Shown piece by piece: positions 1 to 5,824 of a DNA stretch of 9,914 nucleotides. The stretch is from the NCBI GenBank assembly GCA_012719255.1, contig JAAYAS010000068.1:1-9914 (forward strand). The letters run 5' to 3'. Position 1 is the stretch's first letter; each line of letters opens with the position of its first letter. The notes under the pieces are model-generated. The model saw nothing but the letters and a program-made list of their open reading frames with translations, was not told where the DNA came from and did no database searches. The translations under genes were made by a program, and so were the position numbers. Source of the stretch: Microbacteriaceae bacterium (GTDB lineage: Bacteria > Actinomycetota > Actinomycetes > Actinomycetales > Microbacteriaceae).

Positions 1-527
1 ATCGGCGCCGCGCCGTCGGCGAACTCGAGATCGTCGAGCAGCCGGCCGACGATGCGCGGCGGATCGACGATCTGCAGCATCGACTTCGTGGGCGACCCCG
101 CTCGGTCGAGGACGGTCAGGGAGGGCGGACGCGACTCGACGAGCAGGTGCAGCCGCCCGAGCATCTGATCGTCGATCAGGGTGATCGCGGTGATGCCGAT
201 GCCGGTCGTCGCCAGCGCGTAGTCGGGCTTCGCCCAGTGCTCCTTGATGCGCCAGTGGGAGATCCGCCGCCCCTCGATCCAGTCGAAGCCGATCGCGCGG
301 AGCACGGCGTTCCTCGCACCGGTGGCGCGCAGGAGCCGGTCGGGGTGCTCGAGCACCCGGCAGCCGATGAAGCCCTTCTCCGCCACCCACTCGTCGACCG
401 CGCCGATCGCGCTCGCGACGTCGGCGGGGGTGGCCCGCGCCTTCACCATCAGGCGGTAGCCGACCTGCTCGGGCTCGCGCGAGCGGTTGGCCTCGTGGAT
501 TCTTCGACTGTCGACAGCGGTGCTCAT
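1..527 (-). CDS. Hypothetical protein, C-terminus cut by window edge
   Basis: An open reading frame of 175 complete codons starts at ATG 527 (protein begins MSTAVDSRRIHEANRSREPE) and is still open at base 1. Codon use is strongly G/C at third positions, as in the neighbouring genes, which supports real coding; the plus-strand frames here look like shadows. I do not recognise the family. The visible part is a soluble-looking mixed sequence with Trp/Arg-rich stretches near residues 83-99 (DWIEGRRISHWRIKEHW), and no signal peptide or clear membrane helix. No good Shine-Dalgarno lies at the usual distance: a GGAGG is 19 nt upstream and no alternative in-frame start is seen nearer to it, so the start is uncertain. 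It lies 66 nt downstream of the erm gene on the same strand and may be transcribed with it, although a hairpin sits between them. Confidence 0.7.
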   Translation of the reverse strand, partial: MSTAVDSRRIHEANRSREPEQVGYRLMVKARATPADVASAIGAVDEWVAEKGFIGCRVLEHPDRLLRATGARNAVLRAIGFDWIEGRRISHWRIKEHWAKPDYALATTGIGITAITLIDDQMLGRLHLLVESRPPSLTVLDRAGSPTKSMLQIVDPPRIVGRLLDDLEFADGAAP

Positions 528-565
528 GCTGCGAGCGTGCCACGAGCCTCCGACATCGACGGAAT

Positions 566-582
566 CCGCGGCCGTTCCGCGG
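566..582 (-). terminator. Possible GC hairpin downstream of erm
   Basis: A perfect 6-bp inverted repeat (CCGCGG at 566-571 and 577-582) with a 5-nt loop lies 11 nt past the erm stop codon and before the next minus-strand gene. There is no T tract, so it could be a weak U-less actinobacterial terminator, an mRNA 3' stabiliser, or chance in GC-rich DNA. Confidence 0.3.
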
Positions 583-593
583 CATCGGGGCCG

Positions 594-1400
594 TCATCGA
601 CGGCGTCCGGCTCGGTCGCGTCCGCGACGGTCGCACGGCCGCACGATCGCCCAGAGCGCGGCCCACTGCTCGGCGTCGAGATCGCGCGGGAGGGCGTTCG
701 GGCCGATGCGCGACTCGCGCAACCAGCGGTCGACGCCCGCGCGCGCCTCCGGCGCGGCGCGGCGGAGCACCGCGGCCAGCCCCCGGCCGGGGCCGGTGTA
801 GACGCGATGCGCGAACGCCTGGTAGGCGGCGCGCTCCGACGCGGGCACGAGCGGGGCGTCGCGACGCCGGATCCGGAGCACGCCGCCGTCGACCCCCGGC
901 ATCGGCCGGAACGCGCGGGCCGGCACGCGGCCGTGCAACGAGAACTCGAACCAGGGCGACCACTGCGCCGTCATCAGCGTGGCGCCGCCGACGCCGGCCC
1001 GGCGCCGGGCGACCTCCCACTGGAGCAGCAGCACCGCGGTGCCCCAGTTCGGATCGTGGAGGAGCTTGCGCAGGATGGCGGTCGTGAGATGGAACGGCAG
1101 GTTGCCGATGACCGTGCCCGTGCCGAACGGGATGCGGGTGCGCAGGAAGTCGTCGTGCACGAGGCCGAGCCGTCGGCCGAAGCGGCGGCGCAACCGCGCG
1201 ACGAGCCGCTCGTCGATCTCGACCGCGGTGAGCGGACGGCCGAGCCGGAGCAGTTCGCCGGTGAGCGCGCCGTCGCCCGGGCCGATCTCGAGGATCGGCC
1301 CTTCGGCGTCGGCGGCGAGGGCGACGACGTCGCGGAGGGTGCGCGCGTCGACGAGGAAGTTCTGGCCGTGCTCATGACGGCCGTGGGAGTGGGTGGGCAT
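594..1400 (-). CDS. erm: Erm(X)-like 23S rRNA (adenine-N6)-methyltransferase
   Basis: The 268-residue product should use S-adenosylmethionine to methylate the N6 of adenine 2058 (E. coli numbering) in 23S rRNA, giving resistance to macrolides, lincosamides and streptogramin B. Visible motifs: HGRHEHGQNFLVD at residues 6-18, the SAM-binding loop EIGPGDGALT (38-47), acidic E61 at the end of strand 2, VHDDF (81-85) and catalytic motif IV as NLPFH (100-104), followed by LTTAILRKLLH. The stretches HGRHEHGQNFL, WEVARRRAGVG and MTAQWSPWF match my memory of corynebacterial Erm(X), about 284 residues, more closely than KsgA. The ATG at 1400 has a good ribosome binding site (AAGGA, plus-strand 1405-1409, 4 nt away). 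It is preceded by a leader ORF and a predicted attenuator, so expression is probably macrolide-inducible. Codon use matches the neighbours, with no sign of recent transfer. The tail is Arg-rich. Confidence 0.95.
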   Translation of the reverse strand: MPTHSHGRHEHGQNFLVDARTLRDVVALAADAEGPILEIGPGDGALTGELLRLGRPLTAVEIDERLVARLRRRFGRRLGLVHDDFLRTRIPFGTGTVIGNLPFHLTTAILRKLLHDPNWGTAVLLLQWEVARRRAGVGGATLMTAQWSPWFEFSLHGRVPARAFRPMPGVDGGVLRIRRRDAPLVPASERAAYQAFAHRVYTGPGRGLAAVLRRAAPEARAGVDRWLRESRIGPNALPRDLDAEQWAALWAIVRPCDRRGRDRAGRRR

Positions 1401-1401
1401 G

Positions 1402-1517
1402 GGGTCCTTCGCTCGGAATGGTGCCGAGGGGACGACGAAGGCCCGCTCGGCGAGGTCGCTCGAGCGGCGGAGTCAGCGCTGGGTCCGGTCCGCCGCTAGG
1501 CGCGGCGGTCGCGGACC
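1402..1517 (-). promoter_or_regulatory. erm translational attenuator (six pairing segments)
   Basis: The RNA between the leader ORF and erm folds in two alternative ways (plus-strand positions given). Resting fold: 1:2 pairs 1512-1517 with 1482-1487 and 1502-1508 with 1490-1496; 3:4 pairs 1461-1467 with 1443-1449 (7 bp); 5:6 pairs 1436-1444 with 1402-1411 (9 bp, one bulge) plus 1424-1428 with 1412-1416. Stem 5:6 contains the erm AAGGA site. Induced fold: 2:3 pairs 1489-1497 with 1463-1471 (9 bp perfect); 4:5 pairs 1442-1451 with 1423-1431 (9 bp, one bulge), leaving the ribosome binding site single-stranded. A ribosome with leader codon 9 in the P site would cover arm 1. This is the logic known for ermC and ermA. 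Pairings were found by eye, with no energy calculation. Confidence 0.8.
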
Positions 1518-1540
1518 AATGCCATCGATGGGATGCCCAT
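1496..1540 (-). CDS. Erm leader peptide (14 aa)
   Basis: This short ORF encodes MGIPSMALVRDRRA and ends at TAG 95 nt before the erm start. It aligns without gaps to the ErmC leader as I remember it (MGIFSIFVIS...): M1, G2, I3 and S5 are identical and positions 6, 8 and 9 are conservative (Met/Ile, Leu/Val, Val/Ile). SMALV also resembles SIAVV of the ErmA leader. It further contains R-D-R (10-12), an instance of the +X+ macrolide-arrest motif. The expected role is to stall the ribosome when a macrolide is bound, refolding the downstream RNA. A possible ribosome binding site GGAAG lies 10 nt upstream, which is rather far. The 3' half of the ORF forms arm 1 of the attenuator. Assignment rests on motif, position and RNA structure together. 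Confidence 0.78.
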   Translation of the reverse strand: MGIPSMALVRDRRA

Positions 1541-1593
1541 GACGCCGATGCTTCCAGCGCCATCGAGGTGCGACGATGGCGTCGAGACGCGCG

Positions 1594-1622
1594 GGGGCGC
1601 CCCATCCCGCGCCTCGTAGAAT
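1594..1622 (+). promoter_or_regulatory. Putative mnmA promoter with leaderless start
   Basis: TAGAAT at 1617-1622 is a one-mismatch match to the bacterial -10 box. It ends 8 nt before the mnmA ATG at 1631, so transcription would begin at about 1629-1631, at the start codon itself. No Shine-Dalgarno is present before the ATG. This is the usual layout of leaderless actinobacterial mRNAs. No TTGACA-like -35 is visible; at that spacing lies a perfect 10-bp palindrome GGGGCGCCCC (1594-1603), which might be an operator or chance. The divergent erm promoter must also lie in 1541-1700 or so, but I could not place it with confidence. Confidence 0.5.
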
Positions 1623-1630
1623 CGACCGTC

Positions 1631-2827
1631 ATGAAGGTGCTGGCGGCGATGAGCGGCGGCGTCGACTCGTCGGTCGCCGCCGCCCGCGCCGTCGACGCCG
1701 GACACGACGTCGTCGGCGTGCACCTCGCGCTCTCGCGGGCCGGCGGCACGCTCCGCACCGGCTCGCGCGGCTGCTGCACGATCGAGGACGCGATCGACGC
1801 CCGCCGCGTCGCCGACGCCCTCGACATCCCATTCTACGTGTGGGACTTCTCCGAGCGCTTCCGCGACGACGTCGTCGACGACTTCATCGCCGAGTACGCG
1901 CAGGGGCGCACCCCGAACCCGTGCCTGCGCTGCAACGAGAAGATCAAGTTCGCGGCCCTCCTCGACAAGGCCCTCGACCTCGGCTTCGACGCCGTCGTCA
2001 CCGGCCACTACGCGCGCCTCGACGAGCTGCCCGACGGCGCCGTCGAGCTGCACCGCGCCGCCGAGGCGGCGAAGGACCAGTCGTACGTGCTCGGCGTGCT
2101 CACCGCCGACCAGCTCGCGCACTGCCGCTTCCCGCTCGGCGACGACGCCGACAAGGCCGAGGTGCGCGCCGAGGCCGCCCGCCGCGGCTTCGTCACCGCC
2201 GACAAGCCCGACAGCTACGACATCTGCTTCATCCCCGACGGCGACACCCGCACCTGGCTCGGCGAGCGCATCCCGATGCGCCCCGGCCCCATCGTCGACC
2301 GCGACGGCGAGGTGCTCGGCGAGCACGTCGGCACGCCCGCCTACACGATCGGCCAGCGCAAGGGCCTGAACCTCGGCCGCCCCGCGCCCGACGGCGAACC
2401 GCGCTTCGTGCTCGAGATCGACGCCGAGGGCAACCGGCTGGTCGTCGGCCCGAAGCCGGCGCTCGCGGTGCGCGAGCTGTCGGGCCAGCGGTGGAGCTGG
2501 GCCGGCCCCGAGCCCGTCGCCGACGCGTTCGACTGCCTCGTGCAGGTGCGGGCCCACGGCGAGCCCGTGCCCGGCCGCTTCGTGCGCCGCCCCGCCGGCA
2601 TCGCCACGCGCCCGGATGCGACCGTGCCCGGCCGCGAGGTCGCGGTCGCGCTCGCCGCGCCGCTGCTCGGCGTCGCCCCCGGCCAGACCGCGGTCGTCTA
2701 CGACGGCACCCGCGTCGTCGGCGCGTTCACCATCGACCGCACCGAGTCGGCGGCCCCGACCGACCCGGCCCCGCGCATCCCCACCACCCCCGCCACGAAG
2801 GAGCCCCGCGGTGCAGCACCGTCCTGA
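1631..2827 (+). CDS. mnmA: tRNA-specific 2-thiouridylase MnmA
   Basis: The 398-residue cytosolic enzyme puts sulfur on C2 of the wobble uridine (U34) of Lys, Glu and Gln tRNAs, using ATP and a persulfide relayed from a cysteine desulfurase. The start ATG 1631 gives MKVLAAMSGGVDSS, with the PP-loop ATP site SGGVDSS at residues 8-14. Other family landmarks are NPCLRCNEKIKF (catalytic nucleophile probably C101), TGHYAR (124-129), KDQSYVLG (148-155), DSYDICF with persulfide Cys C199, and YTIGQRKGLNLG. GSRGCCTIEDA (44-54) is, as I recall, typical of the actinobacterial form. The C-terminal 35 residues or so form a Pro/Thr/Ala-rich tail beyond the usual family end. No cysteine desulfurase gene lies immediately upstream; erm and its leader diverge from here instead. 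The last 17 bases overlap the next gene. Confidence 0.96.
   Translation: MKVLAAMSGGVDSSVAAARAVDAGHDVVGVHLALSRAGGTLRTGSRGCCTIEDAIDARRVADALDIPFYVWDFSERFRDDVVDDFIAEYAQGRTPNPCLRCNEKIKFAALLDKALDLGFDAVVTGHYARLDELPDGAVELHRAAEAAKDQSYVLGVLTADQLAHCRFPLGDDADKAEVRAEAARRGFVTADKPDSYDICFIPDGDTRTWLGERIPMRPGPIVDRDGEVLGEHVGTPAYTIGQRKGLNLGRPAPDGEPRFVLEIDAEGNRLVVGPKPALAVRELSGQRWSWAGPEPVADAFDCLVQVRAHGEPVPGRFVRRPAGIATRPDATVPGREVAVALAAPLLGVAPGQTAVVYDGTRVVGAFTIDRTESAAPTDPAPRIPTTPATKEPRGAAPS
2798..2803 (+). promoter_or_regulatory. Ribosome binding site deciding the GTG 2811 start
   Basis: AAGGAG lies inside the end of mnmA, 7 nt before GTG 2811. It selects this start over further upstream in-frame candidates, which would overlap mnmA by about 200 nt. 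Confidence 0.75.
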
Positions 2828-3305
2828 CCAGACCGGACCGACGCTCAAGGACGGCGAGGCCCTCGACCGGCTCGTCGACCGCGCCGAGCGCTGGGCGAAG
2901 ACCTACCGGCGCATCGACGACGACGAGTCGCAGTGGGAGGCCGACTACGAGGCGAAGTTCCGCCCCGAGGCCGAGCGGCTCGCCGCCGAGTGCACGCCGC
3001 GGGCGCGCGCCTTCGCCGCGGTCGACTGGATCATGGCGGTGCTCGTCTGGCTGCTCGTCGCGGGCATCGTGCTCGGCGGCTCGATCCTCCTGATCCGCCC
3101 GTCGGCGACGTGGTTCTGGATCTTCGTCGGCGTCGCGGCGCTCATCGCCGTCATCGGCATCGGCTACGTGCGCTACGACACGACCAGCCCGGCGCGCGCC
3201 GAGGCGAAGCTCGAGCAGAAGACCGAATGGCTGCTCGGGGCCGCGAAGCGACGCGCCTTCGCCGACCTGCGCGACCGCGCCTCCGAGCGGGGCGGTGAGC
3301 GGTGA
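2811..3305 (+). CDS. Small two-helix membrane protein, unknown function
   Basis: The 164-residue product begins with GTG (MQHRPDQTGPTLKDGEALDR). It has a charged, helical, Glu/Arg-rich N-terminal region (residues about 15-65), then two hydrophobic segments: about 71-95 (WIMAVLVWLLVAGIVLGGS and following) and about 100-121 (WFWIFVGVAALIAVIGIGYV). A charged C-terminal tail follows (about 122-164). With only a short turn between the helices, both ends should be on the same side of the membrane, probably the cytoplasm. I do not recognise the family. It overlaps mnmA by 17 nt upstream and ligA by 4 nt (GTGA) downstream, so it is translationally coupled within the mnmA-ligA operon, which suggests co-regulation but not a function. 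Codon use matches its neighbours. The reading frame is secure; the role is unknown. Confidence 0.88.
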   Translation: MQHRPDQTGPTLKDGEALDRLVDRAERWAKTYRRIDDDESQWEADYEAKFRPEAERLAAECTPRARAFAAVDWIMAVLVWLLVAGIVLGGSILLIRPSATWFWIFVGVAALIAVIGIGYVRYDTTSPARAEAKLEQKTEWLLGAAKRRAFADLRDRASERGGER

Positions 3306-5734
3306 CCCGCGCGCACGACGAGGACGGGCGGCCCTCGGTCGCCGAGCCCGCTGCGACCGCCGAGCGCGATCCCGACGAGCGGGCCGGCGCCGATGCGGCG
3401 CGCGCCCGCGTCGACGAGCTCCGCATCCGCCTCGACGAGTGGGCGGAGGCCTACTACGAGCGCGACACGCAGCTCGTCGCCGACGCCGAGTACGACGCCG
3501 CGATGGCCGAGCTGCGCGATCTCGAGGAGCGGCACCCCGAGCTCGCCTCGCAGGACTCGCCGACCCAGCGCGTCGGCGGCGGCGTCGGCGAGATGTTCGC
3601 GCCGGTCGTGCACGGCGAGCGGATGCTCTCGCTCGACAACGTGTTCTCGAACGACGAGCTGCGCGAATGGCTCGCGAAGACCGAGGCGGCGATGGGTCGC
3701 GAGCTCGACTGGCTCTGCGAGCTCAAGGTCGACGGCCTCGCGCTGAGCCTCCGCTACGAGCACGGCCGGCTCGTGCGCGCCGCCACCCGCGGCGACGGCC
3801 GCATCGGCGAGGACGTCACCGCGAACGCGATCCGCGTGCACGGCGTGCCGACCCGGCTCGAGGGCGACGGGCATCCCGCGGCCCTCGAGGTGCGCGGCGA
3901 GGTGTACATCCCCGTCGCCGCCTTCGAGGAGCTCAACGCGCTGCAGGCGCGCCTGCGCGAGCGGCTCGTCGACGAGCGCGGGGCCCTCGACGAGGAGACC
4001 GCACGCTCCCGCGCCGAGCGGCGCTTCCCGGCGTTCGCGAACCCCCGCAACGCCGCCTCGGGCGGCCTGCGCCAGCAGCTCGACAAGAAGACCGGCCTCG
4101 AGCACGAGGCGGGGCTCGCGCGGCTCGAGTCGCTGCGGCTCGTCGTGCACGGCTTCGGCGACTGGGCCGAGCCGCCGGTCGACCGGCAGTCGGCGGCGTA
4201 CGAGCTGCTCGAGTCGTGGGGCCTGCCGGCGAGCGCCCGTGCCGAGGTGCGCCGCGGCGCCGACGCGGTGCTCGACTACGTCGACGACCACCACGCCCGC
4301 CGCGCCGAGATCGAGCACGAGATCGACGGCGTCGTCGTCAAGGTCGACGCGCTCGCCGACCACGCCGAGCTCGGCATCACCTCGCGGGCCCCGCGCTGGG
4401 CGATCGCCGTGAAGTACCCGCCCGAGGAGGTGCGCACCGTGCTCGAGGACATCCGCATCGGCGTCGGACGCACCGGCCGGGCGACGCCCTACGCCGTGAT
4501 GTCGCCGGTGCGCGTCGCCGGCTCGGTCGTGCGCCAGGCGACCCTCCACAACCAGGACGTCGTGCGCGCGAAGGGCGTGAAGATCGGCGACACCGTCGTG
4601 CTCCGCAAGGCCGGCGACGTCATCCCCGAGGTGCTCGGACCGGTCGTCGAGCTGCGCGACGGCACCGAGCGCGAGTTCGAGATGCCCGCCGAGTGCCCCG
4701 AGTGCGGCGCCGGGCTCCGCCCGATGAAGGAGGGCGACGTCGACCTGCGCTGCCCGAACGCCCGCTCGTGCCCGGCGCAGGTGCGCGGCCGCGTCGAGCA
4801 CATCGGCTCGCGCGGCGCGCTCGACGTCGAGGCGCTCGGCGAGGTGACCGCCGCCGCGCTCACCCAGCCCGAGGTGCCGAGCGAGCCGCCGCTGGTCACC
4901 GAAGCGGGCCTGTTCGACCTCACCCTCGACGAGCTCGTGCCGATCGAGGTGATCGTCCGCGACGGCGAGACCGGCGAGGAGCGGGTCGGCGACGACGGCG
5001 AGCCGGTGCGGCGCGCGCCGTTCCAGAAGGTGCGCCTCGACTACCCGCCCGAGGCCGAGGGGATGGACGCCGCCGCTCGCCGCAAGGCCGGCATCCGCAA
5101 GGACTTCCGCGTCATCGAGCCCTCGGCGCAGGCGCGCACGCTCATCGCCGAGCTCGAGAGAGCGAGGACGAAGGAGCTGTGGCGGCTGCTCGTCTCGCTG
5201 AACATCCGCCACGTCGGCCCGGTCGCCGCCCGCGCCCTCGCCGACTGGTTCGGGTCGCTCGACGCGATCCGCGCGGCGACCGTCGAGGAGCTCTCGGCGG
5301 TCGAGGGCGTCGGGCCGATCATCGCCGAGTCGATCCGCGAGTGGCTCGAGGTCGACTGGCACCTCGAGATCATCGAGCGGTGGACCGCGGCGGGCGTGCG
5401 CTTCTCGACGCCGGGGCACCCCGGGCCGGGCGCGGCGGTCGAGACCGAGGGGCCGCTCACCGGGCTCACCGTGGTCGCGACCGGCACCCTCGACGGCTTC
5501 ACCCGCGAGGGCGCGAAGGAGGCGATCATCGCCGCGGGCGGCAAGGCCGGCTCGAGCGTCTCGAAGAAGACCGACTACGTCGCCGCCGGCCCGGGCGCCG
5601 GCTCGAAGCTCGCGAAGGCCGAGGAGCTCGGCATCCCGGTGCTCGACGCCGACGGCTTCCGGCTGCTGCTCGAGGGCGGGCCGGATGCGGTGGCCGGGCC
5701 GGGCGAGTCGGCGCCGGAGACCGACGCGGACTGA
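3302..5734 (+). CDS. ligA: NAD-dependent DNA ligase LigA
   Basis: The 810-residue ligase seals nicks in DNA during replication and repair, using NAD+ as AMP donor. Domain order: an N-terminal extension of about 28 residues, NMN-binding domain Ia (YYERDTQLVADAEYD), the adenylation domain with the nucleophilic lysine K142 in ELKVDG, NPRNAASGGLRQ, EIDGVVVKVD, the OB fold, a four-cysteine zinc site (C465, C468, C484, C490), the helix-hairpin-helix domain with IRHVGP (about 635-640), and a C-terminal BRCT domain (about 710-795, GTLDGFTREGAKEAIIAAGG). Usual LigA proteins are about 670-700 residues. The excess is the N-terminal extension plus about 60 residues inserted within the helix-hairpin-helix domain (about residues 540-600, acidic, PIEVIVRDGETGEE). 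The GTG start overlaps the upstream stop (GTGA), implying coupling; alternative starts nearby cannot be excluded. Confidence 0.97.
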   Translation: MTRAHDEDGRPSVAEPAATAERDPDERAGADAARARVDELRIRLDEWAEAYYERDTQLVADAEYDAAMAELRDLEERHPELASQDSPTQRVGGGVGEMFAPVVHGERMLSLDNVFSNDELREWLAKTEAAMGRELDWLCELKVDGLALSLRYEHGRLVRAATRGDGRIGEDVTANAIRVHGVPTRLEGDGHPAALEVRGEVYIPVAAFEELNALQARLRERLVDERGALDEETARSRAERRFPAFANPRNAASGGLRQQLDKKTGLEHEAGLARLESLRLVVHGFGDWAEPPVDRQSAAYELLESWGLPASARAEVRRGADAVLDYVDDHHARRAEIEHEIDGVVVKVDALADHAELGITSRAPRWAIAVKYPPEEVRTVLEDIRIGVGRTGRATPYAVMSPVRVAGSVVRQATLHNQDVVRAKGVKIGDTVVLRKAGDVIPEVLGPVVELRDGTEREFEMPAECPECGAGLRPMKEGDVDLRCPNARSCPAQVRGRVEHIGSRGALDVEALGEVTAAALTQPEVPSEPPLVTEAGLFDLTLDELVPIEVIVRDGETGEERVGDDGEPVRRAPFQKVRLDYPPEAEGMDAAARRKAGIRKDFRVIEPSAQARTLIAELERARTKELWRLLVSLNIRHVGPVAARALADWFGSLDAIRAATVEELSAVEGVGPIIAESIREWLEVDWHLEIIERWTAAGVRFSTPGHPGPGAAVETEGPLTGLTVVATGTLDGFTREGAKEAIIAAGGKAGSSVSKKTDYVAAGPGAGSKLAKAEELGIPVLDADGFRLLLEGGPDAVAGPGESAPETDAD

Positions 5735-5742
5735 ACGGCGAC

Positions 5743-5823
5743 GCGGGCGCCCGCATCCGCCGTGCGCGACGCGAGCGCGGACGGCGGCGCCCGCATCCCG
5801 TGCCCGGGCGCCCGGGCGCCCGG
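5743..5823. terminator. GC-rich hairpin region between convergent genes
   Basis: Between the ligA stop and the convergent thioesterase stop lies an imperfect long hairpin: GCGGGCGCC (5743-5751) pairs perfectly with 5786-5794, and 5759-5763 with 5781-5785. A second self-complementary block follows (CCGGGCGCCCGG, overlapping copies in 5803-5822). A 12-nt direct repeat GCGCCCGCATCC occurs at 5747 and 5787. There is no T run on either strand. The convergent position and GC stems suggest a bidirectional terminator, but this is an inference. Confidence 0.45.
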
Positions 5824-5824
5824 C

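Noticed and set aside
147..1499. A 450-codon plus-strand open frame antisense to erm and the left-edge gene
   Set aside because: It is the shadow of two minus-strand genes, one of them clearly Erm, and its composition is typical of an antisense frame.
1372..1563. A longer minus-strand frame from ATG 1563 (MALEASASW...) running into erm
   Set aside because: It overlaps the erm start out of frame, has no family resemblance, and would pass straight through the attenuator hairpins. The 14-codon ORF explains the structure better.
1541..1680. A WhiB7-type or standard sigma-70 promoter for erm
   Set aside because: I looked for an AT-rich WhiB7 box and for TTGACA/TATAAT-like pairs on the minus strand and found no convincing match, so no erm promoter is annotated.
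1496..2848. A 450-codon minus-strand open frame whose last 14 codons are the leader peptide
   Set aside because: Everything upstream of the leader ATG is antisense to mnmA. Only the 14-codon end has an independent reason to exist, namely position, motif and RNA structure.
3173..5419. A 748-codon open frame antisense to ligA
   Set aside because: ligA is unmistakable with all its motifs; the antisense frame is Ala/Arg/Leu-rich with no recognisable domain.
5735..5824. A small RNA or attachment site in the ligA-thioesterase gap
   Set aside because: There is no promoter-like box or att-like repeat, only GC hairpins that fit a convergent terminator.
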